The position numbers and the translations under genes were made by a program. Below the pieces are notes generated by a model. That model saw nothing but the letters and a program-made list of their open reading frames with translations. It did not search any database and was not told the origin of the DNA. A stretch of 64,000 bases of DNA from contig JBAYTR010000002.1 in assembly GCA_041675505.1 (NCBI GenBank), forward strand, positions 186,001-250,000. The letters are read 5' to 3'. The DNA comes from JAGPCK01 sp041675505. Its GTDB lineage: Bacteria > Bacteroidota > Bacteroidia > UKL13-3. Shown here piece after piece: positions 51,659 to 61,477 of the stretch (the stretch's first letter is position 1; each line of letters starts with the position of its first letter).

Positions 51659-54600
51659 CTACCTGACTATGTGTATAGGGCCTGCACGCTCATTTCGGCC
51701 CACGCCCCTTACGGTGTAATTCAAAATAAAGAAATAGACCCCGTCTGCAACGTCTGACCCTCTGTATCTGCCATTCCAACTCACTACATTAGTGCCACTG
51801 GTATAATCTTGCTCAAATAACTTTTCTCCCCAGCGGTTAAAGATCATAACGGAGTAATCAGAAACGCCAATTAATGTAACCTCCCAGGTGTCGTTTGTTC
51901 CATCTTCATTAGGCGTAAATATGTTCGGGATATAAATTGAGAGTGAATCGGAAACTTTTACAAACTTCCATGCAGTATCCTTACAACCAAAATTGCTTTC
52001 GGCTATCAATCTGATTCTATATGTTCCTGTATCACTGTAAACATAGTTGGTATCAAAAGACCTTCCCGTAATTCCGGCATTGTCACCAAAGTTCCAGAAA
52101 TAATTCACTGCACCAATAGACTGATTCTGAATATACACCTTGTGAGGAGGGAAACCCTTATCAGGTGTGGCAGCAAACTTCGCAAGGGGTACAGGCCATA
52201 TTGTTACGCTCGCTGTATCCATTAAACTGTAGCAACCTGCCGACTTTACCCTTACATAATACTCTTTAGTAACCTGCGGTGAAACGTTTACGGAGGACGA
52301 AGTATCTGACGTGCTCCATTCATATTGATAAGTTCCTGCTGCCAATGGGGTAGCATACAGGAAAGCTTTCCCACCCTCACAAAATGCAGTATCATTAACT
52401 TTTACTTCAGGAGCCGGATTCACTGTTATAAGCACACTGTCATATCCTTTGCAACTACCCCCGTTGGATACCTCTACTTTATACCTCACAGTTGAAGACA
52501 CTGTGGCGATGGGATTATGTATCAGCGGTGAGGAAAGACCTCCGGTGGGTGTCCAGGTGTACTTACTGCCACCTGTTGCCCAAAGTTGAATTGCAGCGCC
52601 TGAACAAACAACAGTGTCTGCATTCGTAATATTCCCCGTAATGCCTGATGTAACCAATACTGTTACTGTGTCAGAGACCTCGCAGCCCTGACTCTCGGTG
52701 GCATATACTGTAAAAATGGTTGCTGTTGAAGGAAAGGCTTTGGGGTTATAAATAGTACTGTCATTCATTGCGTTGGATGGTGTCCACCTGTATGCACTAA
52801 GCCCGGCAGTTGCAGCGAGCTGCACAGTATCTCCCAAACAAATAATTTGCGTAGCACCTGCATCAACAGACTGTGGGGACTTCACGGTAACTGATACGGT
52901 ATCATACCTACGGCAATAAGCATTGGAAGATTTTGCAATAAAATTGGTTGTAGTTAACGGTAAAGCTATAGGGTTAAAAACCGTGGAGTCATTTAATGCA
53001 GATGAGGTTCTCCACCCGATTACACCGGTACCGGTTGCATTTAGCTGAACTGACTTACCCGGACAAATACTGGTATCGCTGCCGGCATTCACTCCAACGG
53101 GAATATAGGTTACTGATACAGTATCCAAATCTGTACAGGCTCCTCTTATCGCTTTAAGCACGTACGTTCTGTTTTGGTTGGGCTTAACAAATGGTGTTTG
53201 GCCTGTAGTGTCTGAAAGGCCCTGCTGAGGATACCAAGCATGAGTGACACCTCCGCTTGCTGTTAACCGAATGGAATCTCCTGCACATACTGAGGTATCA
53301 GTACCCGCATTGGCGAACTGAGTAAATGAACGGCTATAAAGCTGCATTATTTCAGCAGCAGAAAGTGCTCTTGCAAAAACCCTTAACTCATCAACCTTAC
53401 CTCCGAAATAATCAATAGTACCTGGATCATCCCTACCAATATACATTGAACTTCCTGAATTTGATGCAAACGTTCCGGGTGATGTTGACTGCCCAGCATA
53501 CACCCCGTTAACATAGTAGGAGGAGTTGTTATTATTAAAAACTACAGCAATGTGGTACCATGTATTTAAACTAATGCCTGTACCATTAAAATCCCATAAC
53601 TTACCGTTGTTGATTACTGATACCCCATTGTCTTTTAATGATACCCTGTACTGACAATTTGTTGTTGAGTTGGATTTACTTAAAATGGAGGCATAATTTA
53701 CACCAAACTGAGTACTCCATCCGGTTACCTGAACCCAAAAGACAGTGGTTAGTCTTGCAACGGGAGAAGAAATGGACGCAGAGTTAGGCACCTCAATGTA
53801 TTGCGAACTACCGTTAAATGAATATGCGCCTCCTGTGTTACCAAACCGGTCAGTTGAAAGAGTAGCTCCAAATAAATTACCGTGGTTACCGTTCCCACTT
53901 AGGTCATTCGCATCACCATTAAACAAATAACAAAGCACCAAACTGTCATTTACAGGGTAAACTGAGTTACAATCGCTACAAATATTTGAACTCACATATA
54001 CCATTACTGTATCGTACTTAAAACAGTTTCCGTTACTTGCTTTAATAACGTACCTTGTATTAATGACCGGTTTTGCCCAAGGTGATAACAACGTGCTATC
54101 AGATAATCCTGTTGAAGGGCTCCATAAATAAGATGTTGCATTGGAAGCTGTAGTATTCAATACAACACTATCTCCCAGCATAATTGTTTTATCTGTGCCA
54201 GTATTAACACTTATGTTTATCTGGTTGAGCGTGATTGTATCGTATGCCATACAGCCTACCGGATTAGTTACTTTTACCCAATAAGTACCCGGAATTGCTG
54301 TATTGATAGTTTGTGTTGCCGCAGTAGTAGACCACAGATAAGTTGAACCGGAATTATTTGCATTCAGTGTTTTACTAAAGCCTCCGCAAAAAGTAGAATC
54401 TGCACCTAAATTTATTGCTGGCGGAGCAGGTGAAATATTTCGGAAAACGGTAGCCTGACTGCTATTCTGACTACATATCGCAACATCAGGCATGGCATCA
54501 TTGTCTATATCAACTATTTCTGAGCCAGTAGGTAGTTGTCCTGTAGAAAACAATACATGTGCAGAAAACAAAAGTGTTCCCGGAACACTTTTGTTTCTGA

Positions 54601-55873
54601 TTAAGCTCAGGTTATCTGCCTGACTATTGGGGGTGACTATGTCAACTTTACCATCTCCATTTATGTCGCCTGTTGAAAAAAATTGCGGACCTGCACCAGT
54701 TGCTACATCAACTTTAGTCGCAAACGAAGAAGCGTTAAAAGCTCCCGTAGTATATAAATTTCGTAAAACGCTAAAATAATGTGGCCCTGCTCCATTTGTT
54801 ACACCAATATCTAGTTTACCATCCCCATCAAAGTCAACTGCTTTGACAGCAACCGGATTTGTAACCGAAATATCAAATTTAGCAGCAAACGAAGTACTGA
54901 TTAAACTCCCCGTTGTATGAACATTTCTATAGACTGAAATTGTATTCGATCCTGCGTTGGCAACAAATATCTCCGGCTTACCATCGAAATTAATATCTCC
55001 CGCATCTACACTGGTAACCGTAGCTCCCGTAGTAAAGTCAAATGAGGTTCCAAAACTTATTGCTCCTATAGTTGAGGTATTGGGGAAAACGGTGATTTTA
55101 CTTGCAAAAATAGTTGTAACCACCAAATCAGGTTTACCATCTAAATTAAAATCAGCAACAGCCGAATTAAAACCCTGCCCGGGTAATGAAAAATCAACTT
55201 TAGTTGCAAAACTAATTGTCCCGGGAGTGCTGGTGTTTCTTAATATTGATACCATGTTAGCATTGTAGGATGGCACCGCAACATCCAACTTTCCGTCACC
55301 ATCAAAATCAACAATTGAAATTAATCTGGATGATGCACCTGTTGTAATATCTACCTTAGATGCAAATGTTGATGAATTAATAACTCCATTGGTGGAGGTG
55401 TTTCTCAGAACGCTTAGCGTACTGCTAGTCATATTGCCGAGTAACAAATCACTTTTCCCGTCTCCATCAATATCTGCGGCTTTAATGTTCTGAGGATTGG
55501 TACCTGATGCAAAAGCAACTGCAGAAGATAAAGAGGAGGTTAATAATGTATCTGAACAACGCAAGTGTTTCTGTAAAAAATTGGCTACAGAAATGCTTGT
55601 TTGACCAGACACTGTAACAAAAATACGTTCGTTTACTGCGCCATAAGGTACAATTGCCTTTATCTGTGTGGTTGTTGCTGAAACAATGGTCGCTCTTATT
55701 CTACCTATTCTTACTGTGTTATTTGCTGCTATTGAACTAAAGTTGGTTCCGGATATCGTAACTGTGTCATTAACATAAGCTGATAAAGGTGTGAAGCCTG
55801 AAATAGTGGGTACTTGTGCAAAACAAAGTTGAACAAATAATATTAATGCAGTGAGAAAAGGTATTTTCTTCAT
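51659..55873 (-). CDS. Giant secreted multidomain protein with CHU_C (T9SS type B) domain, 1404 residues
   Basis: Same plan as its neighbour: signal peptide (1-20, ending C-F-A-Q), IPT/TIG domain (~22-95), FG-GAP/VCBS repeats (~115-480, many D-x-D-G-D-G-K-x-D), two Ig-like repeats, a LamG domain (~640-850, S-F-N-G-S-S-Q-Y-I-E-V-P-N), five more Ig-like repeats with terminal cysteines, a PKD domain (Y-F-W-N-F-G-D-N) and CHU_C (I-P-N-I-F-T-P-N-E-D-G-T-N-D-T-W) ending in H-I-V-R. It is shorter mainly because it has fewer Ig-like repeats. The pair probably arose by duplication followed by repeat gain or loss. It starts 2 bp after the FkbM gene. Confidence 0.9.
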   Translation of the reverse strand: MKKIPFLTALILFVQLCFAQVPTISGFTPLSAYVNDTVTISGTNFSSIAANNTVRIGRIRATIVSATTTQIKAIVPYGAVNERIFVTVSGQTSISVANFLQKHLRCSDTLLTSSLSSAVAFASGTNPQNIKAADIDGDGKSDLLLGNMTSSTLSVLRNTSTNGVINSSTFASKVDITTGASSRLISIVDFDGDGKLDVAVPSYNANMVSILRNTSTPGTISFATKVDFSLPGQGFNSAVADFNLDGKPDLVVTTIFASKITVFPNTSTIGAISFGTSFDFTTGATVTSVDAGDINFDGKPEIFVANAGSNTISVYRNVHTTGSLISTSFAAKFDISVTNPVAVKAVDFDGDGKLDIGVTNGAGPHYFSVLRNLYTTGAFNASSFATKVDVATGAGPQFFSTGDINGDGKVDIVTPNSQADNLSLIRNKSVPGTLLFSAHVLFSTGQLPTGSEIVDIDNDAMPDVAICSQNSSQATVFRNISPAPPAINLGADSTFCGGFSKTLNANNSGSTYLWSTTAATQTINTAIPGTYWVKVTNPVGCMAYDTITLNQINISVNTGTDKTIMLGDSVVLNTTASNATSYLWSPSTGLSDSTLLSPWAKPVINTRYVIKASNGNCFKYDTVMVYVSSNICSDCNSVYPVNDSLVLCYLFNGDANDLSGNGNHGNLFGATLSTDRFGNTGGAYSFNGSSQYIEVPNSASISSPVARLTTVFWVQVTGWSTQFGVNYASILSKSNSTTNCQYRVSLKDNGVSVINNGKLWDFNGTGISLNTWYHIAVVFNNNNSSYYVNGVYAGQSTSPGTFASNSGSSMYIGRDDPGTIDYFGGKVDELRVFARALSAAEIMQLYSRSFTQFANAGTDTSVCAGDSIRLTASGGVTHAWYPQQGLSDTTGQTPFVKPNQNRTYVLKAIRGACTDLDTVSVTYIPVGVNAGSDTSICPGKSVQLNATGTGVIGWRTSSALNDSTVFNPIALPLTTTNFIAKSSNAYCRRYDTVSVTVKSPQSVDAGATQIICLGDTVQLAATAGLSAYRWTPSNAMNDSTIYNPKAFPSTATIFTVYATESQGCEVSDTVTVLVTSGITGNITNADTVVCSGAAIQLWATGGSKYTWTPTGGLSSPLIHNPIATVSSTVRYKVEVSNGGSCKGYDSVLITVNPAPEVKVNDTAFCEGGKAFLYATPLAAGTYQYEWSTSDTSSSVNVSPQVTKEYYVRVKSAGCYSLMDTASVTIWPVPLAKFAATPDKGFPPHKVYIQNQSIGAVNYFWNFGDNAGITGRSFDTNYVYSDTGTYRIRLIAESNFGCKDTAWKFVKVSDSLSIYIPNIFTPNEDGTNDTWEVTLIGVSDYSVMIFNRWGEKLFEQDYTSGTNVVSWNGRYRGSDVADGVYFFILNYTVRGVGRNERAGPIHIVR

Positions 55874-55875
55874 TT

Positions 55876-56610
55876 CTAAACTTGTTTAACAAAAATTGCA
55901 TCTGCCTGAAGCATACGCCCTGTGTCTTTATCACAGAAAACAGGAAAAACAGACCACAATACAAACTGTCTTTTTTCCATATACTCCACCATTTCCTTAT
56001 ACAACTGCTGACCAGTGTATAACTCTATAAACGAGAGCTCTAATTCCACAATTTTAATTTTCTCCAAAACCTTTTCAGCTCCCATTAACACATTCATTTC
56101 ATAACCTTGGGTATCAATTTTGAGCATCATCGATTCAGACAATATCTCACTATTCATTTCTATGAAGTTGTCTAATGTAGTGATTTCGGTTTGTTCAACA
56201 GAAACGTATTCAGACTCAGGTGCTGCAGATTTATGTGACTTTTCCATAGCCAAAATAGAACTGCTTTGGGAGTTTTCAGATACATTAATTTCAATTGTTC
56301 CTTCTTGGTTTCCTAATGCTGCCCTTTTTGCAACCATCCAAGCCGTATCGTTTTTTGAATTTTCTTTCAAACTATTCCATGCTTTACTCAAAGGCTCGAA
56401 AGAAACTATCTTATTACAGTACCCTAGTTGCCTTAACATATTGCCGAATTGCCCCTCATTTGCCCCCACATCAAACACCGTTTTTACTTGAAAATCATCA
56501 ATAAGTTTCTTCAAAACCAGTGAATGAGAAGTTTCATATCCTAATAAAACAACTTCAAAACCAGCCTTATTGAGCATTTTCCTGACAATTCTTCTTACTA
56601 ACTTTATCAC
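55876..56610 (-). CDS. FkbM-family methyltransferase
   Basis: A 244-residue class I methyltransferase. The SAM-binding motif is V-F-D-V-G-A-N-E-G-Q-F-G (about residue 43-54); the family end part L-K-I-D-T-Q-G-Y-E-M-N-V-L-M-G-A is present at ~165-180. FkbM enzymes O-methylate sugars or polyketides, and in Bacteroidota they often sit in polysaccharide loci, as here. The start is a GTG at 56610, and a later ATG at codon 12 is an alternative. The 1404-residue adhesin gene begins 2 bp after its stop, so a glycan-modifying enzyme and an adhesin are cotranscribed. Confidence 0.9.
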   Translation of the reverse strand: MIKLVRRIVRKMLNKAGFEVVLLGYETSHSLVLKKLIDDFQVKTVFDVGANEGQFGNMLRQLGYCNKIVSFEPLSKAWNSLKENSKNDTAWMVAKRAALGNQEGTIEINVSENSQSSSILAMEKSHKSAAPESEYVSVEQTEITTLDNFIEMNSEILSESMMLKIDTQGYEMNVLMGAEKVLEKIKIVELELSFIELYTGQQLYKEMVEYMEKRQFVLWSVFPVFCDKDTGRMLQADAIFVKQV

Positions 56611-56637
56611 TATGTAGGGTTTAAATGGGGTAAAGTA

Positions 56638-56645
56638 TATTTTTG
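56638..56645 (+). promoter_or_regulatory. Bacteroidota -7 promoter box for the plus-strand methyltransferase-like gene
   Basis: TATTTTTG fits TAnnTTTG, 29 bp before the ATG at 56675. It lies within the ~65-bp divergent gap shared with the FkbM gene. Confidence 0.45.
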
Positions 56646-56674
56646 CGTTTTATTTGTGCAATATACATTCAGAT

Positions 56675-57361
56675 ATGGAAAAAGAAAAAAACAGTTTATA
56701 TGCCTTGGCTCAGGCTTTATACAGGAAGATATTTTTCAAAAAAATTCTTAATGAACAAATTAAAAATTTCAATGGGGTTAACTCCATTGAAGAGTGGGAA
56801 AAGCTGGGTCGCCCTTCTCCGCCTCCGGCAATATACAAGCAACAAATTGTCTCTAAAATACAAAAAAACAGCCATGTATCTATTCTGATTGAAACAGGGA
56901 CGTTTATGGGAGATATGATTTATGCCAACCTGAAAAATTTCAAAAAGATATATTCCATTGAAATTCAACCCGCCATTCACAATGAAGCTAAGCAAAGGTT
57001 TGTTTCTGAAAAACATGTCACTTTATTGTTAGGTAACAGCCCCGGTCAGCTCAAAAAAATATTGGATGAAAAAAATGAACCTGCCATTTACTGGTTGGAC
57101 AGTCACTATTCAGGTGGGGTAACCGGTAAGTCAGACAAAGACACCCCTATTATAGAAGAACTATCGCTCATCTTCGCTAAGCTAAACAAAGAAGATATTA
57201 TCTTAATTGACGATGCACGTTATTTTGTTGGAACCAATGATTATCCGACAATAGAAGGGCTAAAGCAATATATCTACGAATTTGACCCTAAACTGCAGGT
57301 GAACGTAAAAAACGATATTATTGCCGTAGCCTATTCAAACATTGAGCCCGAACTGTCTTAG
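56675..57361 (+). CDS. Class I methyltransferase-like protein in the polysaccharide locus
   Basis: A 228-residue cytoplasmic protein with a Rossmann-type core: I-L-I-E-T-G-T-F-M-G-D-M stands at the SAM-motif position, I-Y-S-I-E-I-Q-P is the following acidic strand, then L-L-L-G-N-S and the loops A-I-Y-W-L-D-S-H-Y-S-G-G and I-L-I-D-D-A-R. The I-D-D pair resembles small-molecule methyltransferases that use a metal. No exact family is recognised. The ATG at 56675 was preferred to a TTG at 56654. Its tail overlaps the convergent glycosyltransferase gene by 27 bp. Confidence 0.7.
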   Translation: MEKEKNSLYALAQALYRKIFFKKILNEQIKNFNGVNSIEEWEKLGRPSPPPAIYKQQIVSKIQKNSHVSILIETGTFMGDMIYANLKNFKKIYSIEIQPAIHNEAKQRFVSEKHVTLLLGNSPGQLKKILDEKNEPAIYWLDSHYSGGVTGKSDKDTPIIEELSLIFAKLNKEDIILIDDARYFVGTNDYPTIEGLKQYIYEFDPKLQVNVKNDIIAVAYSNIEPELS

Positions 57362-58258
57362 TAATTTATTCACAACCCTTATCCTGTATAGCAGAGGGGG
57401 AAATACATATTTAAGGTAAACTCGTTCGGCCTCTTTATTTACTTTCACACCTGTAACCGGTTGCTTTATTTCTCCTATTTCATGTGTAGCAATATTAGCC
57501 AGAATATGGTCGGCCTTGTTAGTGTTCAGTGCTAAATCACCATAACCAATATTACTCACCAGATTTTTTGCAGGTATAACCCCTAGCCCATTATTGTACC
57601 ATGTATTAAAAAACCACTGGTAATCCCATGTGTCTACTGAACCCTCTTTAACTCCATTTAAGATACTTAGGTATTCTTTTCTGATTCTCTTGTTTGGGAT
57701 AAGTTCATTGAAGCATCCGTTTTTGTAATACTCATCAAATCCGCTCATCTCAGGGTCATATTTCTGCCAGGCTCTTTTCCATGTTGCAAAGCCCCATATA
57801 TGATTGTGTCTTGTAAAAGTATATGATGCTTCAAAGGGGACTTCATTAAACAGAAAATTATTTCCTGAAATATGCATCACTGATTCATCATTCTTGTATT
57901 TGTCTAAAAGCTCCTCACAAAATCTAAAAAAAGATGTATGGGGTAAACAATCGTGCTCAAAGATTACCCCTGCCTCCTCTTGCTCAAATAGCCAGTTTAT
58001 GGCATGCCCGATGGCATATCGTGGTCCCATATTCTTATCAAGGAAAAGTGTATTTATTTGACAGGGCCAATTTATTTGCTCCAGCAACCACTTACGCACT
58101 TCTGTAACCTGCTGCTCCTCCTCGGGTTTACCTTCCCTGCCCGCATCACTAAAGAGGTACAGTGTCTCCGGTTGAACTTTACGAATGGCTTCAAATACCT
58201 GCCTTGTAGTATCTAACCGATTAAATGTGATAAATAGAACAGGGGTGGAAAAACTCAT
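57335..58258 (-). CDS. Glycosyltransferase, GT-A fold type
   Basis: A 307-residue protein. It opens with P-V-L-F-I-T-F-N-R-L-D-T-T-R-Q-V-F-E-A-I, the nucleotide-sugar entry strand of GT-A enzymes, and has an acidic motif at F-E-H-D-C-L-P (about residue 100) in place of a D-x-D. The middle part (I-W-G-F-A-T-W-K-R-A-W) is typical of a group often annotated as nucleotide-diphospho-sugar or hemolysin-like transferases in O-antigen loci. Donor and acceptor are unknown. It lies downstream of the flippase on the same strand. Confidence 0.8.
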   Translation of the reverse strand: MSFSTPVLFITFNRLDTTRQVFEAIRKVQPETLYLFSDAGREGKPEEEQQVTEVRKWLLEQINWPCQINTLFLDKNMGPRYAIGHAINWLFEQEEAGVIFEHDCLPHTSFFRFCEELLDKYKNDESVMHISGNNFLFNEVPFEASYTFTRHNHIWGFATWKRAWQKYDPEMSGFDEYYKNGCFNELIPNKRIRKEYLSILNGVKEGSVDTWDYQWFFNTWYNNGLGVIPAKNLVSNIGYGDLALNTNKADHILANIATHEIGEIKQPVTGVKVNKEAERVYLKYVFPPLLYRIRVVNKLLRQFGLNV

Positions 58259-58326
58259 CTGATTTTATATGAAATACATAATTTAGACTTTCTCAATTCT
58301 TTTAATCATAGGACCATCTCAAATAC

Positions 58327-59652
58327 TTAAAAAATATTTTTGGGATTAAATGCTTTTGAAAGTAGATAAAAGTTTTCTCTAGTACTTACAAATAATGCTG
58401 GACAAAGATAATTGCAAATGCCATAAGATAAAATTGCTGATGTGGCTGCGCCAAAAAGTCCATAATGAGGTATCAAGATTAGATTAAAGATGATATTTGA
58501 AATAGCACCTAAAAAATTGTACAAAATTGTATACTTTATTTTCCCTTCTATCAAGAACCACAGTTGCGCTAATGTACCTGAAAATATAAAAACTCCTGAC
58601 CAGATATGAACTTTTAATACATCTGCAGCTAGTGCATATTGAATACCGTACAGCAGATTTATAATACTATCTGAAAGAAGTGTTATAACAATCGCAATGC
58701 CAATACTCATCCAAATCATTCCACTATACATTCTTGTAATTTTCTTTTTGAATACCTCTTTGTCATTTACTCTGGTTTCAATTAGGTTTGGCATCACGGA
58801 TATATATATCATACTTGGAATGAAATACCATATTTCTGAAAATTTTAATGCCACAGAATAAACCCCTAAAGATGCTGGCCCAGAAATACCTTCAATCATA
58901 ACCTGCCCAATCTTATAATATGCAAACGTACCAACATGGCTTATAAAAATCGGCCAAGAAAGACCCAGCAATGTCCGGGATTCTACTACAGAAAAGTCCC
59001 ATTTAAAATAAGACTTACTTCTAATTTTAAAAATTATCAATAAACTGATGGCATTTAGCAGAATCTCGAAAAAATATGCAAATGCAAAATATTCAAGTGG
59101 ATAATGATAAATCAATAATACTATTCTTAACCCAAGAATAATAAGTAAGGAAATATTTTTTGAAATAACTGCATACTTAGAAAGTGATTGAGCTTGAAAC
59201 CAATAATCAATCGCATCAAAGATCTGAAATATTGAGCTTAAAGATATAACTACAACAGCCCAAAAGGCACTACCTTCGTTTTGTGTTAAAAAAGCATATA
59301 AAATACAAAATATCACAGTTACAATACTTCCTATAAACTTTAAACCTATTGTTGCAGATAATATTGTATTTGTATGTTTGGGCCTCTCGACTAACTCCTT
59401 TACAACAATAGAATCAAGTCCTAGGGTTAATAAGGGCGTGCATAACCCTAATAACGCAATTGCAAAACTATAATCACCAAAATCTTTGGGACCAAGATAT
59501 CTGGCCATCCAAACACTCACAAGAATACTGAGTCCGTATCTTAGAAACTTATCTGTAACAAGCCAGAAAAAATTAGCAATAACACCCCTAGTGCTACCAG
59601 CACTGCCAATGATTTTCATTTTTACTAATATCTCAACTAACGGATTCTTCAC
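58327..59652 (-). CDS. Polysaccharide flippase (Wzx/RfbX-like)
   Basis: A ~441-residue membrane protein with about 12-14 hydrophobic helices, matching the polysaccharide biosynthesis MOP-type flippases: N-terminal F-W-L-V-T-D-K-F-L-R-Y-G, then A-R-Y-L-G-P-K-D-F-G-D-Y-S-F-A, both typical. It would move undecaprenyl-linked glycan units across the inner membrane. The start is either GTG at 59652 or, more like the family, ATG at 59619 (430 residues). The DNA here is A+T rich compared with the core genes. Confidence 0.92.
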   Translation of the reverse strand: MKNPLVEILVKMKIIGSAGSTRGVIANFFWLVTDKFLRYGLSILVSVWMARYLGPKDFGDYSFAIALLGLCTPLLTLGLDSIVVKELVERPKHTNTILSATIGLKFIGSIVTVIFCILYAFLTQNEGSAFWAVVVISLSSIFQIFDAIDYWFQAQSLSKYAVISKNISLLIILGLRIVLLIYHYPLEYFAFAYFFEILLNAISLLIIFKIRSKSYFKWDFSVVESRTLLGLSWPIFISHVGTFAYYKIGQVMIEGISGPASLGVYSVALKFSEIWYFIPSMIYISVMPNLIETRVNDKEVFKKKITRMYSGMIWMSIGIAIVITLLSDSIINLLYGIQYALAADVLKVHIWSGVFIFSGTLAQLWFLIEGKIKYTILYNFLGAISNIIFNLILIPHYGLFGAATSAILSYGICNYLCPALFVSTRENFYLLSKAFNPKNIF

Positions 59653-59665
59653 TTTTTTTTGCTTT

Positions 59666-61477
59666 TTATTTCATTCTGAAAAGTGGCGACCAAATCTCAA
59701 TTGAATCTGTCCTATCAGGATTACCTATATGGTATGGATTGTATAGCTTGCTGATTAATGAATATCCTTTGGGATAATCAACCCCAACTTGATTTAAGCA
59801 CATAATTGTTTCTTCACTTATTTCTTGATCTAAAATCAAAAATGCACCAGATACTTTCCCCTTCCTTGACATTAAGGCTTTACAATTCATATCCACATCA
59901 CTTGGATATCCATTTAAAAAAAGATTATTCCCTGGCGAAACGGCATCCAAAGCATAAACCACACCTCCCAAACCATACAAACCAATAATGTAATCTCCAC
60001 TTTTAAAGTTAGTTTTTGTCTCAAAAACATTTTTAATTTCATCAAAAAAAAGTTTTGTTTCTTTGTCAAATTTAATCCCTTTGAGTATTGGCATGTTTTT
60101 GACTATATACTCATGTTTAAACAATGGGGCATTAAGTCTATGCGGTGAGAAAATGATACCATCTATGAAATGAAAAAAAACAACAATTACCAAACATAAA
60201 TACATTACTAAAGCATATAGTTTTGATATTTTTTTTGAAAGATAAATAATGAAAAAAAATGCCACTGAAATCCATCCTGTCAAATTAAGTAATGTATGCA
60301 TTATTAAACTAACAGATGTACCAGCTGCTGCTATAAATGGCAATATCAATAAAAATAGAAAAATCAATATGAGGTGAGCTTTTCCAAGTAAATATTTCGT
60401 TTGTCTAATTGAAACAAATGGCACAATAGTGCTCATTAAAAAAAGATTAATAAAAATGTAGAATTTTGATGAATTATAAATGTATGTAAGCTCTCCAGAA
60501 ACTTTATATAGACCAAAAGAATATATTATTAATGCAAACAACAAAACTGGAACATATAATGTCCATGCTTTAGTTCTCCCTTGCTTATAAAGGTTAACTA
60601 AAAAGTAATTTAAAAAAACTAAAAAAACAACTCCCGTATTAACTGATTTAACTAAAAGAATAAAGATATCGTTAAGATAACGCTGAAGAATAAAAGAGGA
60701 ACCATGAGTACCCTTATATTCAGAATTTCCCAGGATAGATAAGAAAAGGTTCAAATAAGGTTCGAAAAAAGAGTGGGAATCTTTCAATATAAATAAAATA
60801 AATAAAATTGAAATAACAACACCAACAATCAGCGAAGACATATACCAGACAAGTAATTTTATGTTGCCCCAGTAAAAGCAAATTAAAATAACAACAATAG
60901 CAACAATTAATGAAAAACAAGAGATAAACTTCACAAAAAAATGAAACGGAAAAAGGAAGCCAACAAAAAGTATCGATAGTGTTGATAGTACTTTTGAGTT
61001 GTTTAAGAAATGAAGATGAAAGAAAAGTACTCCAACTATCAATAGAACTAATACAGAGTTAAACGAATTGTAGGAGAGTGTTCGATAATTAAAGACAAAT
61101 AACAGGAGCACTGATGTGAATAAAAGTGAGAAATAAGTCCATTTGAGTGTTGAACTAACAAGATCATGAAAGTACTTAGAGAGAAAAAGCCAGCTTCCTA
61201 TCGAAAAAATCAACCAGCCTATAGAAAGAAAAAAGACACATGCAATTCTATAAGAAATAATATTTATTGGAATAAAGTTCAAAAGTAAAGATGTAGCATT
61301 TTGAATTTTAAAAATGAAATAATTGCTTTCTAATGGGAACTTGGCAAGTAGCAATAGACATCCTTCATCATCTATATCAAACCCAAAATTAGTTGACCAA
61401 AGTATTGTAACTAAAGAAAAAACAGCGAGACAAAACGTCAGAGTAAAGACTATTGATTTAAATATATTTCCTGACAT
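59666..61477 (-). CDS. Polytopic membrane protein, possible GT-C-type glycosyltransferase or polymerase
   Basis: A 603-residue inner-membrane protein with about 11-12 predicted helices over residues 8-440 and a soluble C-terminal part (~445-603). An acidic loop after the first helix (F-D-I-D-D-E-G, about residue 33-39) is in the place where GT-C enzymes carry their catalytic aspartates. The position between a flippase and a methyltransferase suggests glycan assembly, either a lipid-linked sugar transferase or a polymerase. No family is certain. Codon use and base content are strongly A+T rich. Its start overlaps the upstream methyltransferase gene by 28 bp. Confidence 0.65.
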   Translation of the reverse strand: MSGNIFKSIVFTLTFCLAVFSLVTILWSTNFGFDIDDEGCLLLLAKFPLESNYFIFKIQNATSLLLNFIPINIISYRIACVFFLSIGWLIFSIGSWLFLSKYFHDLVSSTLKWTYFSLLFTSVLLLFVFNYRTLSYNSFNSVLVLLIVGVLFFHLHFLNNSKVLSTLSILFVGFLFPFHFFVKFISCFSLIVAIVVILICFYWGNIKLLVWYMSSLIVGVVISILFILFILKDSHSFFEPYLNLFLSILGNSEYKGTHGSSFILQRYLNDIFILLVKSVNTGVVFLVFLNYFLVNLYKQGRTKAWTLYVPVLLFALIIYSFGLYKVSGELTYIYNSSKFYIFINLFLMSTIVPFVSIRQTKYLLGKAHLILIFLFLLILPFIAAAGTSVSLIMHTLLNLTGWISVAFFFIIYLSKKISKLYALVMYLCLVIVVFFHFIDGIIFSPHRLNAPLFKHEYIVKNMPILKGIKFDKETKLFFDEIKNVFETKTNFKSGDYIIGLYGLGGVVYALDAVSPGNNLFLNGYPSDVDMNCKALMSRKGKVSGAFLILDQEISEETIMCLNQVGVDYPKGYSLISKLYNPYHIGNPDRTDSIEIWSPLFRMK

